In this document: positions 46,121 through 57,871 of the stretch, piece after piece
How positions within the stretch are numbered: position 1 is the stretch's first letter
Layout: every line of letters starts with the position of its first letter
Assembly (NCBI RefSeq): GCF_004337985.1
Contig: NC_043744.1
Location: forward strand, 6,447,688 to 6,511,687
Source of the DNA: Pyricularia pennisetigena
Taxonomy: Eukaryota; Ascomycota; Sordariomycetes; Magnaporthales; Pyriculariaceae
Reading direction: 5' to 3'
Length of the DNA stretch: 64,000 bases
The notes under the pieces: generated by a model
Database searches by the model: none
Seen by the model: only the letters and a program-made list of their open reading frames with translations
Told to the model about the DNA's origin: nothing
Made by a program: the position numbers and the translations under genes

Positions 46121-46584
46121 TGTTACGACTAAATAGTTGGGCCGGTACTAATAAGGCCAGGCGGGGTTACACCCCTCCTAACGACACCCGGTCAGAAAAG
46201 ACACCGACCGATAGGAAAAAGGATTATATAAGAAAAGGATCACGTGACCCCACGTGACCCAACGTGACCGCCAAAAAAAATATAATTGATATATTATATA
46301 TTAGTTATAACAAAACAAATAATATATTGGTTATAGGATATATTACACGTATTACACCCAGGACGACGGACTATATAAAAACACGCTTATTACTATATGA
46401 ATAAAACTTAACTTAAAATTATTTAGCAGCAATTAATTTGTACCCAATTTATTATTTACCCCGGAATCGATTATAACTTCACCCCGATTATTAAAAACCC
46501 CAATTACCCAATTAAAACGTTTAATTGTTTTAACCCACTGTATTTTACCCTAAAAACAGGTTACCCGATATTATAATCGTAATA
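46121..46584 (+). repeat. 5' LTR of gypsy E
   Basis: Starts TGTTACGACTAAATAG, ends CGTAATA; 464 bp; aligns with the gypsy A LTRs. Confidence 0.9.
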
Positions 46585-46829
46585 TTTTAATTACTCCTAT
46601 TTAATATTTTATTTTGGAGCGTACTAAATAATATCGCCGAAGTAATATTTTTTAATAAAACCACCCCTTAAACCCTTTTTACCATTAACGTTCCGGCCAA
46701 CGCTAACGCCTTACGTTAAATAGTCGCGACGTTTTAAGCAAAAAATCGATAGTTCCACAAACGCATAACCGAGCAAATTAATCGAATTAATACGAATTAC
46801 ATTAAATATTTTTTACTATTACCCTACAA

Positions 46830-47660
46830 TTACACCTTAAATGTTTGATAAAATTTTTTATAAGAACCCGGGCCTATTTTCATTTTAACGAAAATAATTT
46901 CGATTATAACGTAAATAAGGTTATTTACCCAGTTTCGCTATCAGAAAGCAATACGCTCGCCTGGTTCAAACTAATTTTACGAAATTATTTAAACCATAAT
47001 AAGGAAAAAAACCGTAAAATTGAAATTAACCGCATTTTCGGCGATTACGAGAATTTCGAAAAATATTTTAAAGGAATATTCGGTAATTTAAACGAGGAAC
47101 GCACGGTTAAACGCAAATTGGTACGTTTTACCCAAACCAAATCGGTATCCAAATATACCAGTTAATTTCGACAAATTACCGCCAAATTATTATAGGGCCA
47201 CGAAACCTTTATAATACGCTTTTATACAGGATTTTAAAAAATATTAAAAATAAATTTATTAAAAAAAAACGACCCGATATTTTGACCGAATACGTAGAAT
47301 TAACAATTGAAATCGATAACCGATTTTACGAACGAAAATTGGAACGACGCGAAAAACGCAGCGTATAAGGACTAGTTTTGCGATAAATAAATATAAGACG
47401 CAAATACTAATACCCTAAACCATTTCGCCAATATAGTATTTCATAAAGAATATATAACGGATTTATAAACTTTAACGCAATATAATATGAAGAACCTCGT
47501 AAAGTATTTAAAAATGGTAAATGTTTTAAATGTAACAAACTAAAATATATCGCCAAATTGTATCCCAAAAACTTTTTAAACCTATATCCCGATTTTATAG
47601 TTGGACACCAAAACAACACCCCCGACTCCAAAAAAGCACGAAAATTAAACGCCATTACCC
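46830..47660 (+). pseudogene. Gypsy E gag
   Basis: A 106-codon open block (46845-47165) contains FIRTRAYFHFNENNFDYN and LILRNYLNHNKEKNRKIEI, as in gypsy A gag. A degenerate knuckle CFKCNKLKYIAKLYP near 47520-47565 has lost the conserved Gly, His and final Cys. Confidence 0.8.
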
Positions 47661-48799
47661 ATTAACAAATATAACCGGATAAATATAACCTAATAAACTG
47701 GACCATATATTACGACGACAATTATATAACCCACAATAGCGCAAAAATAGACGCAAAATGATACCCGCAAAAACTAAAAAAATACCCGGATTTTAGCAGT
47801 AGGAAACCATATATTTATTAAAATTAAACCACCAATATAATTACGCAAATAAAACGCCAAACCACCCGAATTTACGGAATTAAATATTTTAGAAAAATTA
47901 AAATTAAAACCATTGGGACAAACCCATTGCATCCGAATAGTCCAACAAACCCCAACGAACGAATCCAGTAACGAATTAAAAGGCGAATTTAACGAAAAAA
48001 AGGTTATACCCTTCAATTTATATAATATAGCAAAGGAAAATAACTTTTATATATACGAAAAAAACCCATTAATTTATACCGAAACAACCGATTAGTGCAA
48101 TTCCCCGGAATGTTATTTCGAATATAAATACAAAACTTTATAGGACCAATTAATCCAATTTTCGGACACCACCCAATTTTAAATACTAAATATCCCACAC
48201 ATATAAAAATCTTTTAAACAAAATATTTTCGGGACAATTGCGAATTACACTTTAGCAGGAAAATAATCCACGATTTCTTCCCACGACGACGCAAAATAAC
48301 AAATATCCATAAAGTATATACTATTATCAAATTACTTAATTGGGAAATTAAAATAAAGTTTAACACCGACCCAGCGGTAGTTTTCACCTGGAATAACGAT
48401 TACCTTATAATATATTATAATTAAAAGCAATTTCCATGGTACGAATGCACCCGAAACATTTGTAAAATACATACATTAACCAAAACATAGGCATAATACG
48501 AAATAAAATTAAGATGACCAGGGCCCGCACCAATAATTAGAATCGTGTGGAACCCCAGCGTAAAGGACAACGAAATACCCACGAACGTACGAAAAACACC
48601 TACACCAATAAAACACCGCTTTAATGAAATTAAAGTTAAAAATAATTATACGCCCCGAAACAAAAAAAAATAAAAACCCACGACGCGAATCCAGTAAACC
48701 AAAAAACTAAAATGGCTAAACGGTATAAAACACCAAACGGTAGTAAAAAAACGGAATAAAAAGCCTTTAACAATACGCAAACCACGAAAACAGCACACG

Positions 48800-51700
48800 A
48801 GTATATATTCCTAAATATATAATTTAATGGAAAGCCCATATAACCGCTTTTTAACAGCGGAATATAAAGCAACTACATTTCCCCAAAGATCGTGAAAAAA
48901 CAACGCATATTTTGGTAATAAAAAAAAGTTTATACCGACTGCAAACCGTAAAAAAAGGCAATTTTATATGGGAACAGCACCATCGAAACAGAAACCGTAC
49001 ACTTTTTAATGGAAAATTATAATTGAAAAAAACAAATGACCTTAAATATTACGGAAATAGGGAATAAAAACATAATTTTAAAAATTCCCTAATTTAAAAC
49101 AAATAAAACCCGGATAAATTAAATTATTAATGAAATCCGATAGGAAAAACACTTAATTATTAAACGACCTTTAACATAATAACATTTATATAGGAAATAA
49201 AAAGTACGGAAAAACCAAATAAAACAAATGGTGTACCAATAGGATAGGCTACTAACCCCGGAATTAATATCGGAAAGAAGCGACTAGTAACAGGTTAAAA
49301 CCGATCCAATTGCACAATACAAATTACGAAAAAACAGACTAAAAACGGCAAAATCCCAAAAAAATACCAAATTTATACACAATTATTTAACCAAAAACTC
49401 GAAACCTGATTACCCGAGCACAGCGCGTTCGACTATAAAATACTATTGAAAAAAGGAGCCCAATTAAAATTCTATAAAATATACGGTTTAAACCCGATAC
49501 AAATGGAGGTTTTAAACGAATATTTCGCAGAAAGTCTTTAAAAAACTATATTAAACCATCGATATTACCAGCAAAATACCCAATCTTTTTTATACGAAAA
49601 AACGGAAAATTACGATTATACGTAAATTACAAATAATTAAAAAATATTACAATAAAAAATTGCTACCCGCTCCCACTAATAGCAAAGTTTCGAAATATGC
49701 TTTACCAAACATAATAATCCACAGTATTAATTTTACAGGAACATATAATTTAATCCGCATAAAGGAAAACGAGGAATGGAAAACAATATTCCGCACCAAA
49801 CGGGGATATCAAATATATTTGGGAGTACCCTTCGGCTTTACGAACGCCCCCGCAACTTTTTAAACCATAATTAACCACGCTTTTAGGAAATGTTTGAATA
49901 TTTTTATCGTTATTTATTTGGACGATATTTCTATTTTTTCCAAAGTGTTGGAAAAATATAAAAAACACGCTCATACAATCTAACGAAGACTATAAAACGC
50001 TAGACTCTGAATTAAACCCGAAAAATACATTTTTTACAATAAACAAATTAATTTCCTAAAATATGTTATCGCCCCTAAAAAAATCAGGATGGAAAAGTCG
50101 AAAATCCAAACAGTCAAAAAATGGCCCCAACCACAAAATGTAAAAAACGTTCGGGTATTCCTCGGATTTGTAAGTTTTTACAAAAACTGTATTAAAAGAT
50201 ACGGCGCAATCGCCACCCCATTAACCAATATAATTAAAAAAAACCTAAAATTTCAATAAACGGAATAAACACAGCAAATTTTCGAACAATTACAAAACGC
50301 GGTAACACGAAAACCAATTTTCAAAATACCAAATCCGACAAAACCTTTCGAAATCGAAACCGACGTATCCGACTATGCAATCGGAGGACAATTTAACCAG
50401 CGAAGGGAGAAAAAACGCCTAACCTTTGTGCCTTTTTTCACAAAAATTATATAAATGAGAACTTAATTACCAAATCCACGATAAAAGATTTATAACCATT
50501 ATCCGAACATTCGAAAAATAAAAACCATCATTATCCGCAATTAAATACGAAATACTAATTTACACGGACCATAAAAACTTAACCCATTTTACCACCAGCA
50601 AAATATTGAATAAATAATCAATTGAATAAGCAAAATTCCTATTAAAATTCCATTTGAGGATTATTTATCGAAAAAAACAGAAAACGGTAAAGCCGTCGCT
50701 TTTAGCCGAAAACCAGATTACGAAAACATAAGATTTGAAAAAACACGGAAAATCTTTATAGTAAACGACAACGGAAACCTTTTACCAATTTATCGAAACC
50801 TTATAACGACCAATACGGTAATTACACGAAAAGAATACGGAAAATCCACGAAAATAAAGCCCACGGACACCAAAGATTTTCCAAAAATATGGAAACGGCT
50901 AAAATAGTACCATAATTTCAAAGGAATACGATAAAAAATACGAAAAACTATTCAAAATTGCGAGCTTTGCGCAGAAAGCAAATCCGCAAAATATAAGCTT
51001 TATAAATTTTTACAACTTTTACCAACCCCTAATAAAACCTGGTAAGCCATTACAATAAACTTTATTTTTAGATTACCACTTTCCGAAAAACCATTTACTA
51101 AAACCAAATATAATAGTATATTAATTATAATAAGTAAATTTACCAAATACGCCTATTTCCTACCCTTTAAAAAAAGTAGTAACGCCGAAAAAATCGCTTA
51201 CACAATTTTACAAATGATTGTTAATAACCACGGACTTCAAAAAAAATTATTACGGATAGAAATAAATCTTTTACATTAAAGTTTTGGATATTTTCAATAA
51301 AATGGCTGAAAACCGATTACAAATTATTTACAATATTCCGCCCATGAATAAACGGATAAATAAAACGAGCGAACCAAATATCAAAATCATGCCTGAAATA
51401 CTATATAAATTATAAATAGGATAATTGGGTACGATTATTACCCATTATATAATTCGCGTATAACAGTTTAAAAAATAAAGATTTCAAAACAGCCCCGTTT
51501 TATACCAATTACGGATTGGACCCTACGGTATATGGAAAGCCAAAAACCACGATTACGGCCCCTCGAACCGATAAACAAATAAACGAACTACGAAAATTCC
51601 ACCAAAAGCTCCAGTAAAAATTAAAATTCGTACGAGAAAAAATAACCAAATACGCGAACCAATATCAGATAAAAGGACCATTTTTTTAAAAAGGAAATAA

Positions 51701-52100
51701 CGTTTATTTTATTCGACGTAATACCAAAATAAAACGACCAAATAGCAAATTTAATTTTAAAAAATTAGGATTTTTTAAAATCGATAAAAAGATTAGCGAA
51801 ACTAATTACAAATTATTATTGCCAAATATTATAAAAATCCATGTTACGTTCCATATATTATTATTGGAACCGGTACTGTACGGCACCAATATTTAAAAAA
51901 CAATCGAAATTAACGTAAAAAAACGTACGACGTCGAACGAATATTGGACCATAAACGCAACCACGGTATAACAAAATATTTTATTAAATGGGAAAATTAT
52001 GGATACGAAAAAAATATTTGGGAACCTTTTAACCATTTCCAAAATTGTTAGGAATTATTCCGCAAATATTATCAGGAATTGGATCTGCGAGCAGATTAGC
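48800..52100 (+). pseudogene. Gypsy E pol
   Basis: Protease near 48855 shows NSG in place of DSG. RT (49500-50000) includes [20 protein letters not shown] and FGFTNAPATF, and YLDDISIFSK near 49915 keeps the catalytic YLDD. RNase H near 50340 has EIETDVSDYAIGGQF. Integrase lies around 50860-51560. A chromodomain near 51935-52050 reads DVERILDHKRNHG and ENYGYEKNIWEPF. Numerous stops and frameshifts. Confidence 0.85.
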
Positions 52101-52119
52101 CAAAAAAGGACGACTTAAA

Positions 52120-52780
52120 AAAGCACCATTTACCATTCCTAAAAACTAAAAATCGACCAAAATTTGAAATTATACCACTAAACGAATTTACAAAAAATCG
52201 ATTAACATATATAACAAATTAAAATATACCAACAAAACAGTTTACCAATTAAGTACTGCGTGAAAACATTTATTTTATTTAATAAAAAAAGATTTAAAAG
52301 ATATATTGGGAAAAACAAATCCCAGGCAAAATTGGAATCCGGAAAAAACGATTCCAAAAACATTTTAAAAAAGATTTTAACCGATCGCCGATGTTCTTTA
52401 TATTTTATCTTTTTACGCTCCATTCGATTTAACTCCTTTAAACTATGGATATCAGGACCAACCGCTTTTATCATTTTGTTAAACCATATTTATTGTTATT
52501 TGCGTAAACGAAAAACTTTTTCCTCCGCCGCCTCCAATTGGGATTGAAATTTTGAATGTTAAACCGCGATACTAAATAGCTGTTTTCGGGAAATATCCAT
52601 AATAACGCATCGCGAACGACCCAGGCGAATATATTCGATATAACGAAAAAAATCCCGAAGCGATATAGCGCATTTCGCAACCTTTTGCGATTCGTAAATA
52701 AAATGAAAAAACATTTCGACCGCCGAAAAAAAACACAAAAAACAAATCGTTGCGACGAACGGTGGACGCGCGAACACGAA
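52120..52780 (-). CDS. Antisense reading frame in gypsy E 3' region
   Basis: Same position and orientation as the frame at 14764-15452. The block 52559-52777 encodes FARPPFVATICFLCFFSAVE and AKCAISLRDFFRYIEYIRLG. Further on it reads MDISRKQLFSIAV, then SQLEAAEEKVFRLRK. 52202-52474 is open for 90 codons and includes MIKAVGPDIHSLKEL. Two or three stops separate the blocks. The protein is charged and heptad-like in its centre. Unknown function. Confidence 0.6.
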
Positions 52781-52909
52781 ATTTAATTACGCGATTGGAT
52801 ATAACCTAAAAAAATTAGCAAAAAGAAAATATGGAAATAAAAATAAGGATTAAAGGAATACAAATTATTAAAAAACTAAAGGGATTTGGCTAGAGGAAAG
52901 GAAACCTAA

Positions 52910-53365
52910 TATTACGAGCAAATAATTAAACCGGTACCAATAAAGCCAGGCGGGGTTATACCCCTTCTAACAATACCCGGCCAAAAAAGACACCGACCAA
53001 TAAAAAATAGGATTATATAAAAAAAGGATTACGTAACCGCACGTAACCGCCAAAAAAACGATATAATTAATATATTATATATTAATTATACCAAAAGAAG
53101 TAATATGCTGGCTATAGGATACATTACACATATTACACCTAAGACGATGGACTATATAAAAACACGTTTATTACTACGTAAATAAAATTTAGTCGAGGAT
53201 TGCTTAGCAGTAATCAACTTATACCCAATTTATTATTTACCTTGGAATCGATTATAACTTCACCCCAATTATTAAAAACCCCAATTACCCAGTTAAGACG
53301 CTCAGCTGCTTTAACCCACTGTACTTTACCCTAAGAACAGGTTACCCGATACCTTGATCGTAACA
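52910..53365 (+). repeat. 3' LTR of gypsy E
   Basis: Starts TATTACGAGCAAATAA, ends CGTAACA, preserving the ancestral terminus; preceded by a purine tract AGAGGAAAGGAAA (52892-52904). Confidence 0.9.
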
Positions 53366-53370
53366 CTCCA

Positions 53371-54600
53371 ATTGAATTTCCAATAAATTAGTTTTTTATT
53401 AAATTTTAACTAATAAAATATCTTTGGTTTCAAAGTTCTTTTTGGATTTTTGCAAACAAAAACCGTAAAATGGCGTTATTCTTTTCGGATCGGGAAATTT
53501 CCTGTAATTGAAATCGTATATTTCGCGTCGCTGTGGGGGGTTTTCCAAGTAAAAAAAAACGGGTCGTTCATTTTTTGGGTAAACCTTTCCGGTATTTTAT
53601 CCTTTTCAAAACCGTTATTTTTATTTCTTTCGACGTTGGCGCTTCTTTTATTTAATAAAAAAGGGTTTAAAAGCGGTTTAGTTAAATTTACCGGCCATAA
53701 ACCCGTCGTACGCCAACCAAATTGGATAATCTTTCCAAAGAATGTTTTTAATTTGGTTTTTAATAAAAAAAAGGGAATTTCGCTTTCCAATAACCGTTAA
53801 ACAGCAAAATTGGGTTATAAATCCAGATGAACGTCAATAAGCTTTTTTTAACGGCCCAAAAACCAATAAATCCAATAATCGAAAAACTTGCGACGAAGAA
53901 AGGGGTAAGTATAGGAGTTAAATATTATTTTGGAGGTAAAACAATATAAATTCGTCTTTAACATGTAATTTATGGCCGTCGAAAACCAGTTACCGCTTTT
54001 CAGGAGTAATGGGCTAAATATACGGAATAAACACCTTTTTCGAACATTTTATAACCGTTTCGTTATTTGTTCACCTTTTCGGTGATATAAAACTAACAAT
54101 TATCGAAAAGGCCTAAATCCGTCGTAAATTATTAATATGATACGTCTTTTCCCGTAAACCTTACGAGGGGAGGTATGGTAACCCTCGTTAGCGACATACA
54201 TTCAATTATAATCGTCCAAACACGCGTTCCGGGTATTTTCTCACTATAACGGCCGGATCCCGTTAAACCTTTATACCGAATTATTAAACTTTTTACCTTC
54301 CATTATACCGGTTTAATCCATATTCCACTTAATTTCCAGTTTAATATCGTTAATAACGGGGTTAAAAATATAAAACCACCAAAGTTTAATTACCTCCGTA
54401 ATAGCCCTATTAACCCGGGCGTTTTTAATTCGACGCGGTTCGTGGGTTTTAAGGATTGGGTAACAAACCAAAAACTAGGTTATCCAACGTTTTCTAAAGT
54501 CTTTTATCTTTCCGGCGGCCTGAAAAATTCGTTCGGTAAAAAAGCGTGATTTTTAATGCCTTAGCGGAAACCCCAAAACTATTTGGGTAAATACCTAATT
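53371..54600 (-). pseudogene. F2 transposase remnant
   Basis: Minus-strand frame fragments; the 104-codon block 53476-53790 covers the transposase C-terminal region (GWRTTGLWPVNLTKPLLN, then a basic and Trp-containing tail). More N-terminal DDE parts are recognisable between 53800 and 54450 by similarity to F1 read in the opposite direction. Confidence 0.8.
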
Positions 54601-54945
54601 AATTAAATGCTTTTCCTATTCCCTAAAAAACCTTCAAAACGGATTTTGTGCTTTTTAATAAGGTTAAAAACTTTATAAACGGTGAGGAAAGGTATTTTTA
54701 GGCATACCTTATTTTCGGGGGGCTTTTGCAATTAATTTACCATTATTAACGTTTTCAACGACAGAAGTAAGCTGGTTTTCGGTATATTGCTTTATTGGAA
54801 AATGGAAAATTAACCCAGAAAAAAGTAGGTCCAAAAGTGAAAGATTTATCGAGATATTTATGATAGAAGTTGGAGGATAAAAATGAAAGTTTTGTTATTT
54901 TTGGGTAGCTAACACGGGGAGTTTCCATTAGGGGGTGCCCGACGT

Positions 54946-55283
54946 TAATTAGTATTATTTCCGTTAAACACTTTTATCTTTTTTATAATATTACTGCAAG
55001 ACTACTAATTTAACATACTGCTAAGGTGGGCGGTTTAAATTAATAATAGAAGATTTTTCTAATATTTAGAATGAACAAATCCATAAATATATATATATAT
55101 ATATATATAATTAGACAATATACACAAATAATAAACAAATACGTTTATATTACCGTTATACGTTCTCAAACTTCCGGCTTATGGCGCGATTATGCTAGCG
55201 TGAGGGCTTATCCTGGAACGAACGCTCCCCAATTGATCCACTTCGTGATTTGATTGCGGGGTTGGTTGTACCTGTGGGTTAGG
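54946..55283. other. AT-rich spacer with a (TA)n tract
   Basis: It contains (AT)11 at about 55088-55109. From about 55160 the GC content rises (CTTCCGGCTTATGGCGCG...), suggesting a less mutated unique or element-end segment. No gene. Confidence 0.45.
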
Positions 55284-57093
55284 TAGTCTCAGTGCTCAGA
55301 CTAGACCCCCCTGCTTCGCAGTGGGGACCGAGCGCTCCATATACCTTTTAGCCAGATGGCTTTTCGACCAATTACATTGGCCGAAAAGATCGCGCTCGTT
55401 CTAGTCTGAGAACATTTTGTCGCATTTCGCCGTTTATAACGGTATTATTAAAAATATACCTAATGTTGCGATATCGCTAATTATTATTTTATTAATATAA
55501 CGATAACTTATAGTATTTTGCCGTTTATAGCGGGTCTATACAAAATATTCGCATTACAATGGCAAAAGAAAATAGTATACCCATAGCATGCAATTAAATA
55601 TTCGAATAAAAAAATGAATAAAAATTATAAAACTATATAGTATTTTGCGTTAAATTCATTGGAGTTTGTTGATTATTTGAAGGCCGGCCGCGTTAATATA
55701 GCCACTGTATTTGGAAAAATGTTAAAATATTAAATAAAATTTGTAATTCTTTATTATATTTAACTTTTGCTTGAAACAATGGTATATAATATTAGCTTTA
55801 GTCTAGTTTACAGTTTTTATAGCTTAGTCAACCTAATACTGCAAAATGCATGCAATTATCGATTCAAACAAAAGTCTTATTAATATTTTTATATAAATTA
55901 ACAATTTGTTAAAAAATTAAATAATTTAGGCAAATATTGGGTAAATGAAGATATTTTTACTTAATACGTTCTTTAATCAATTTGTTAATAAATTTTATAT
56001 AAGTTTTTTTTATAAATTTTATTTAATTAAATAAAGCAAAAAATACAGAACAACACAAATTCAGCATTTTTTTATATAAAAAATAAAAAGGGCCGGTATT
56101 GTAAATCGGGTTTTACGTTAACTTTTATTTATGAATATAATCCACTTTTTCAAACTTTGGTTTTATTAATTGTGGAATTGGTAAAAATGTAAAAGCATTT
56201 CGATTGTAAAATATATATAAAAATGAATATACTTTACCTATCCGCATATTTAACGGCTTATATAATTAGATATACGTACAAATATATGATATTATATAAA
56301 ATATATATATGCCACCACCCACGTGCAAAAACGACAAAATTCGGCTGCAAAACAAAAATAATATAAAATTAATTAAATAAAGCAAAAAAATTGATAAAAT
56401 ACACATTTAGCATTTCTTTTTATAAAACAGTTTTCAAAGCCGATATTATAAGTAGGACTGGGTTTGGACGTTTGTTTATATACGCAATCGAATCTCTGAA
56501 GCTTTGGTTTTATTATCGTCAAAATTGGTAAAAATATAAACGAGTTTCGATTATAAATTACATATAAAAAATATATACTTTGCCTATCCGATTATTTAAC
56601 TGCTTATATAATCTGGTACAAGCACCAAAATTTTTCATAACGATATATACATATATACAACCCTCCACGTGCAAAAAATATAAAATTTGGTCAAAAATTA
56701 AAAATAATATTAAAAAAAATCGAAAATCGAAAAAAAATCGAAAAAACAGTACCGCCATGAACGGATTAAGAGCAGGTGGTATCAAATTCGGCCATTATAA
56801 CAGATAAAAGAATAAATCGAATCGCTGCTAATAGCGGTATTAAACGCTATTTTTAACGATATTTTATTTTTTCAATATTGTGCATGGTTGTGGAATAATA
56901 AAGGAGTTTCGGTTAAAAAAAGGCCAAAAATACCGCCATAAACGGCGAAAATCGACAAATTGTCCTCAGACCTGAATCAAAGCGTTTTTTGGATGGACCC
57001 ACAGGTACATTGCAAAGCCGCAATTGAGCCACGAAGTGGAGCGAAGTGGATCAATTGTGGAGCTCTGGGCTTTAGGGATGAGCCCTGAGACTA
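55284..57093. mobile_element. Element G2: second copy of the 1.8 kb non-autonomous element, 9-bp TSD
   Basis: The ends TAGTCTCAGTGCTCA and (inverse) TAGTCTCAGGGCTCA are flanked by perfect 9-bp duplications TGGGTTAGG at 55275-55283 and 57094-57102. It is 1810 bp and collinear with G1. The right end carries a short extra segment (GAAGTGGAGCGAAGTGGAT-like) not in G1. A 9-bp duplication is typical of Mutator-like elements and excludes pogo and CACTA; the superfamily is otherwise unproven. Confidence 0.82.
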
Positions 57094-57102
57094 TGGGTTA
57101 GG

Positions 57103-57420
57103 TCCACCTCACGTCACGCTCATTTTAATCTGCGGACAACTTGTCGATTTTCGCCGTTTATCGCAGTATTTTCGGTATTTTGGCGTCCAAAACTCCGTAA
57201 TGAAAAAGAGATAAAAGGCTCAAAAATAAGCGGATTGAACGTTAAATATGACATTTACTGAAATTATTAACAACAATTAAATTTATATTTGTGTTAATCC
57301 TAACGGTAGAACTGGATCCCACCTGCCCTTAATCCGTTCATGGCGGTACTATGTTTTCGAACCTTTGTCGATTTTCGTTTTTTTATATTCTTTTTTATCC
57401 AAATTTTAACGTTTTAGCAC
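57103..57420. repeat. G-related fragment
   Basis: It contains GGACAACTTGTCGATTTTCG followed by CCGTTTAT (57135-57162), the G right-end subterminal block in inverse orientation. Later comes an inverse match to the G internal segment around 56700-56770 (CCTTAATCCGTTCATGGCGGTACT). It is probably a diverged or older relative into which G2 inserted. Confidence 0.6.
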
Positions 57421-57513
57421 GTGTAGGATAATATCCATATATATAACGATTTGTACAGCTTCTATACATATATCATATTTTATATACCGTTAAATAATCG
57501 ATTGGTTAGTATA

Positions 57514-57521
<8 letters not shown>

Positions 57522-57573
<52 letters not shown>
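57522..57573. repeat. (TA)n tract
   Basis: About 26 uninterrupted AT units abutting the putative LTR terminus at 57582. Confidence 0.95.
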
Positions 57574-57578
<5 letters not shown>

Positions 57579-57581
57579 TTA

Positions 57582-57871
57582 TGTTATTAGCCTCTTCGTA
57601 GTGCTGATCGTTTAAGAGAACGTTATTATACAAGTATAAAGATATATATGTTGATTGTGAGTTCTATGAAACTGTGTAGAGGTGAGCTTCTCAACGTCCT
57701 TCCGTCTTATACTCGCAATTGGGCGGGTGAGTCACGTGCAATTGGCCTATGCGGCATTGCACGTGATTTATCGCTCTCCTGTTAGTTTGACCGCGATTCC
57801 CTTTATTCCAATACCGGCAATTCTTTCGTTTTTGCACGCGGTTAATACCCTCTAATCCAATAGCAATAACA
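57582..57871 (-). repeat. Putative 3' LTR of copia H
   Basis: A 290-bp segment with TGTTATTAGC and GCAATAACA ends, a near-perfect TGTTATT inverted terminus. On the minus strand it contains GAGTATAAGACGG, a TATA-like box, upstream of its end, as expected for an LTR. It is GC-richer than its surroundings, and lies downstream of the minus-strand RNase H below. No target duplication was found, so moderate confidence. Confidence 0.45.

Larger units (their letters stand above)
46121..53365 (+). mobile_element. Gypsy E: second full-length chromovirus, RIP-degraded, TSD CTCCA
   Basis: A 7245-bp relative of gypsy A with LTRs 46121-46584 and 52910-53365 and perfect target duplication CTCCA (46116-46120 and 53366-53370) within F2. 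Gag, protease, RT, RNase H, integrase and chromodomain are collinear with gypsy A. It is more heavily mutated than gypsy A overall, though some blocks remain open longer. Its insertion into F2 shows F2 is older. Confidence 0.92.
45846..54945 (-). mobile_element. F2: second pogo/Fot1-like transposon, split by gypsy E
   Basis: The left end ACGTTGGGTATTCCC (TA at 45844-45845) and right end ...GTGCCCGACGT (TA at 54946-54947) match the F1 ends. The element parts are 45846-46120 and 53371-54945, 1850 bp in total against 1856 for F1. Transposase is on the minus strand and includes FGWRTTGLWPVNLTKPLLNP (53476-53790 frame), matching the GWK.TGLWPV motif of fungal pogo-like transposases. The ends are more diverged than those of F1. 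Confidence 0.85.

Noticed and set aside
55270..55283. Telomeric repeat array
   Set aside because: Only one GGGTTAGG unit on each side of G2, fully explained as a 9-bp target duplication.
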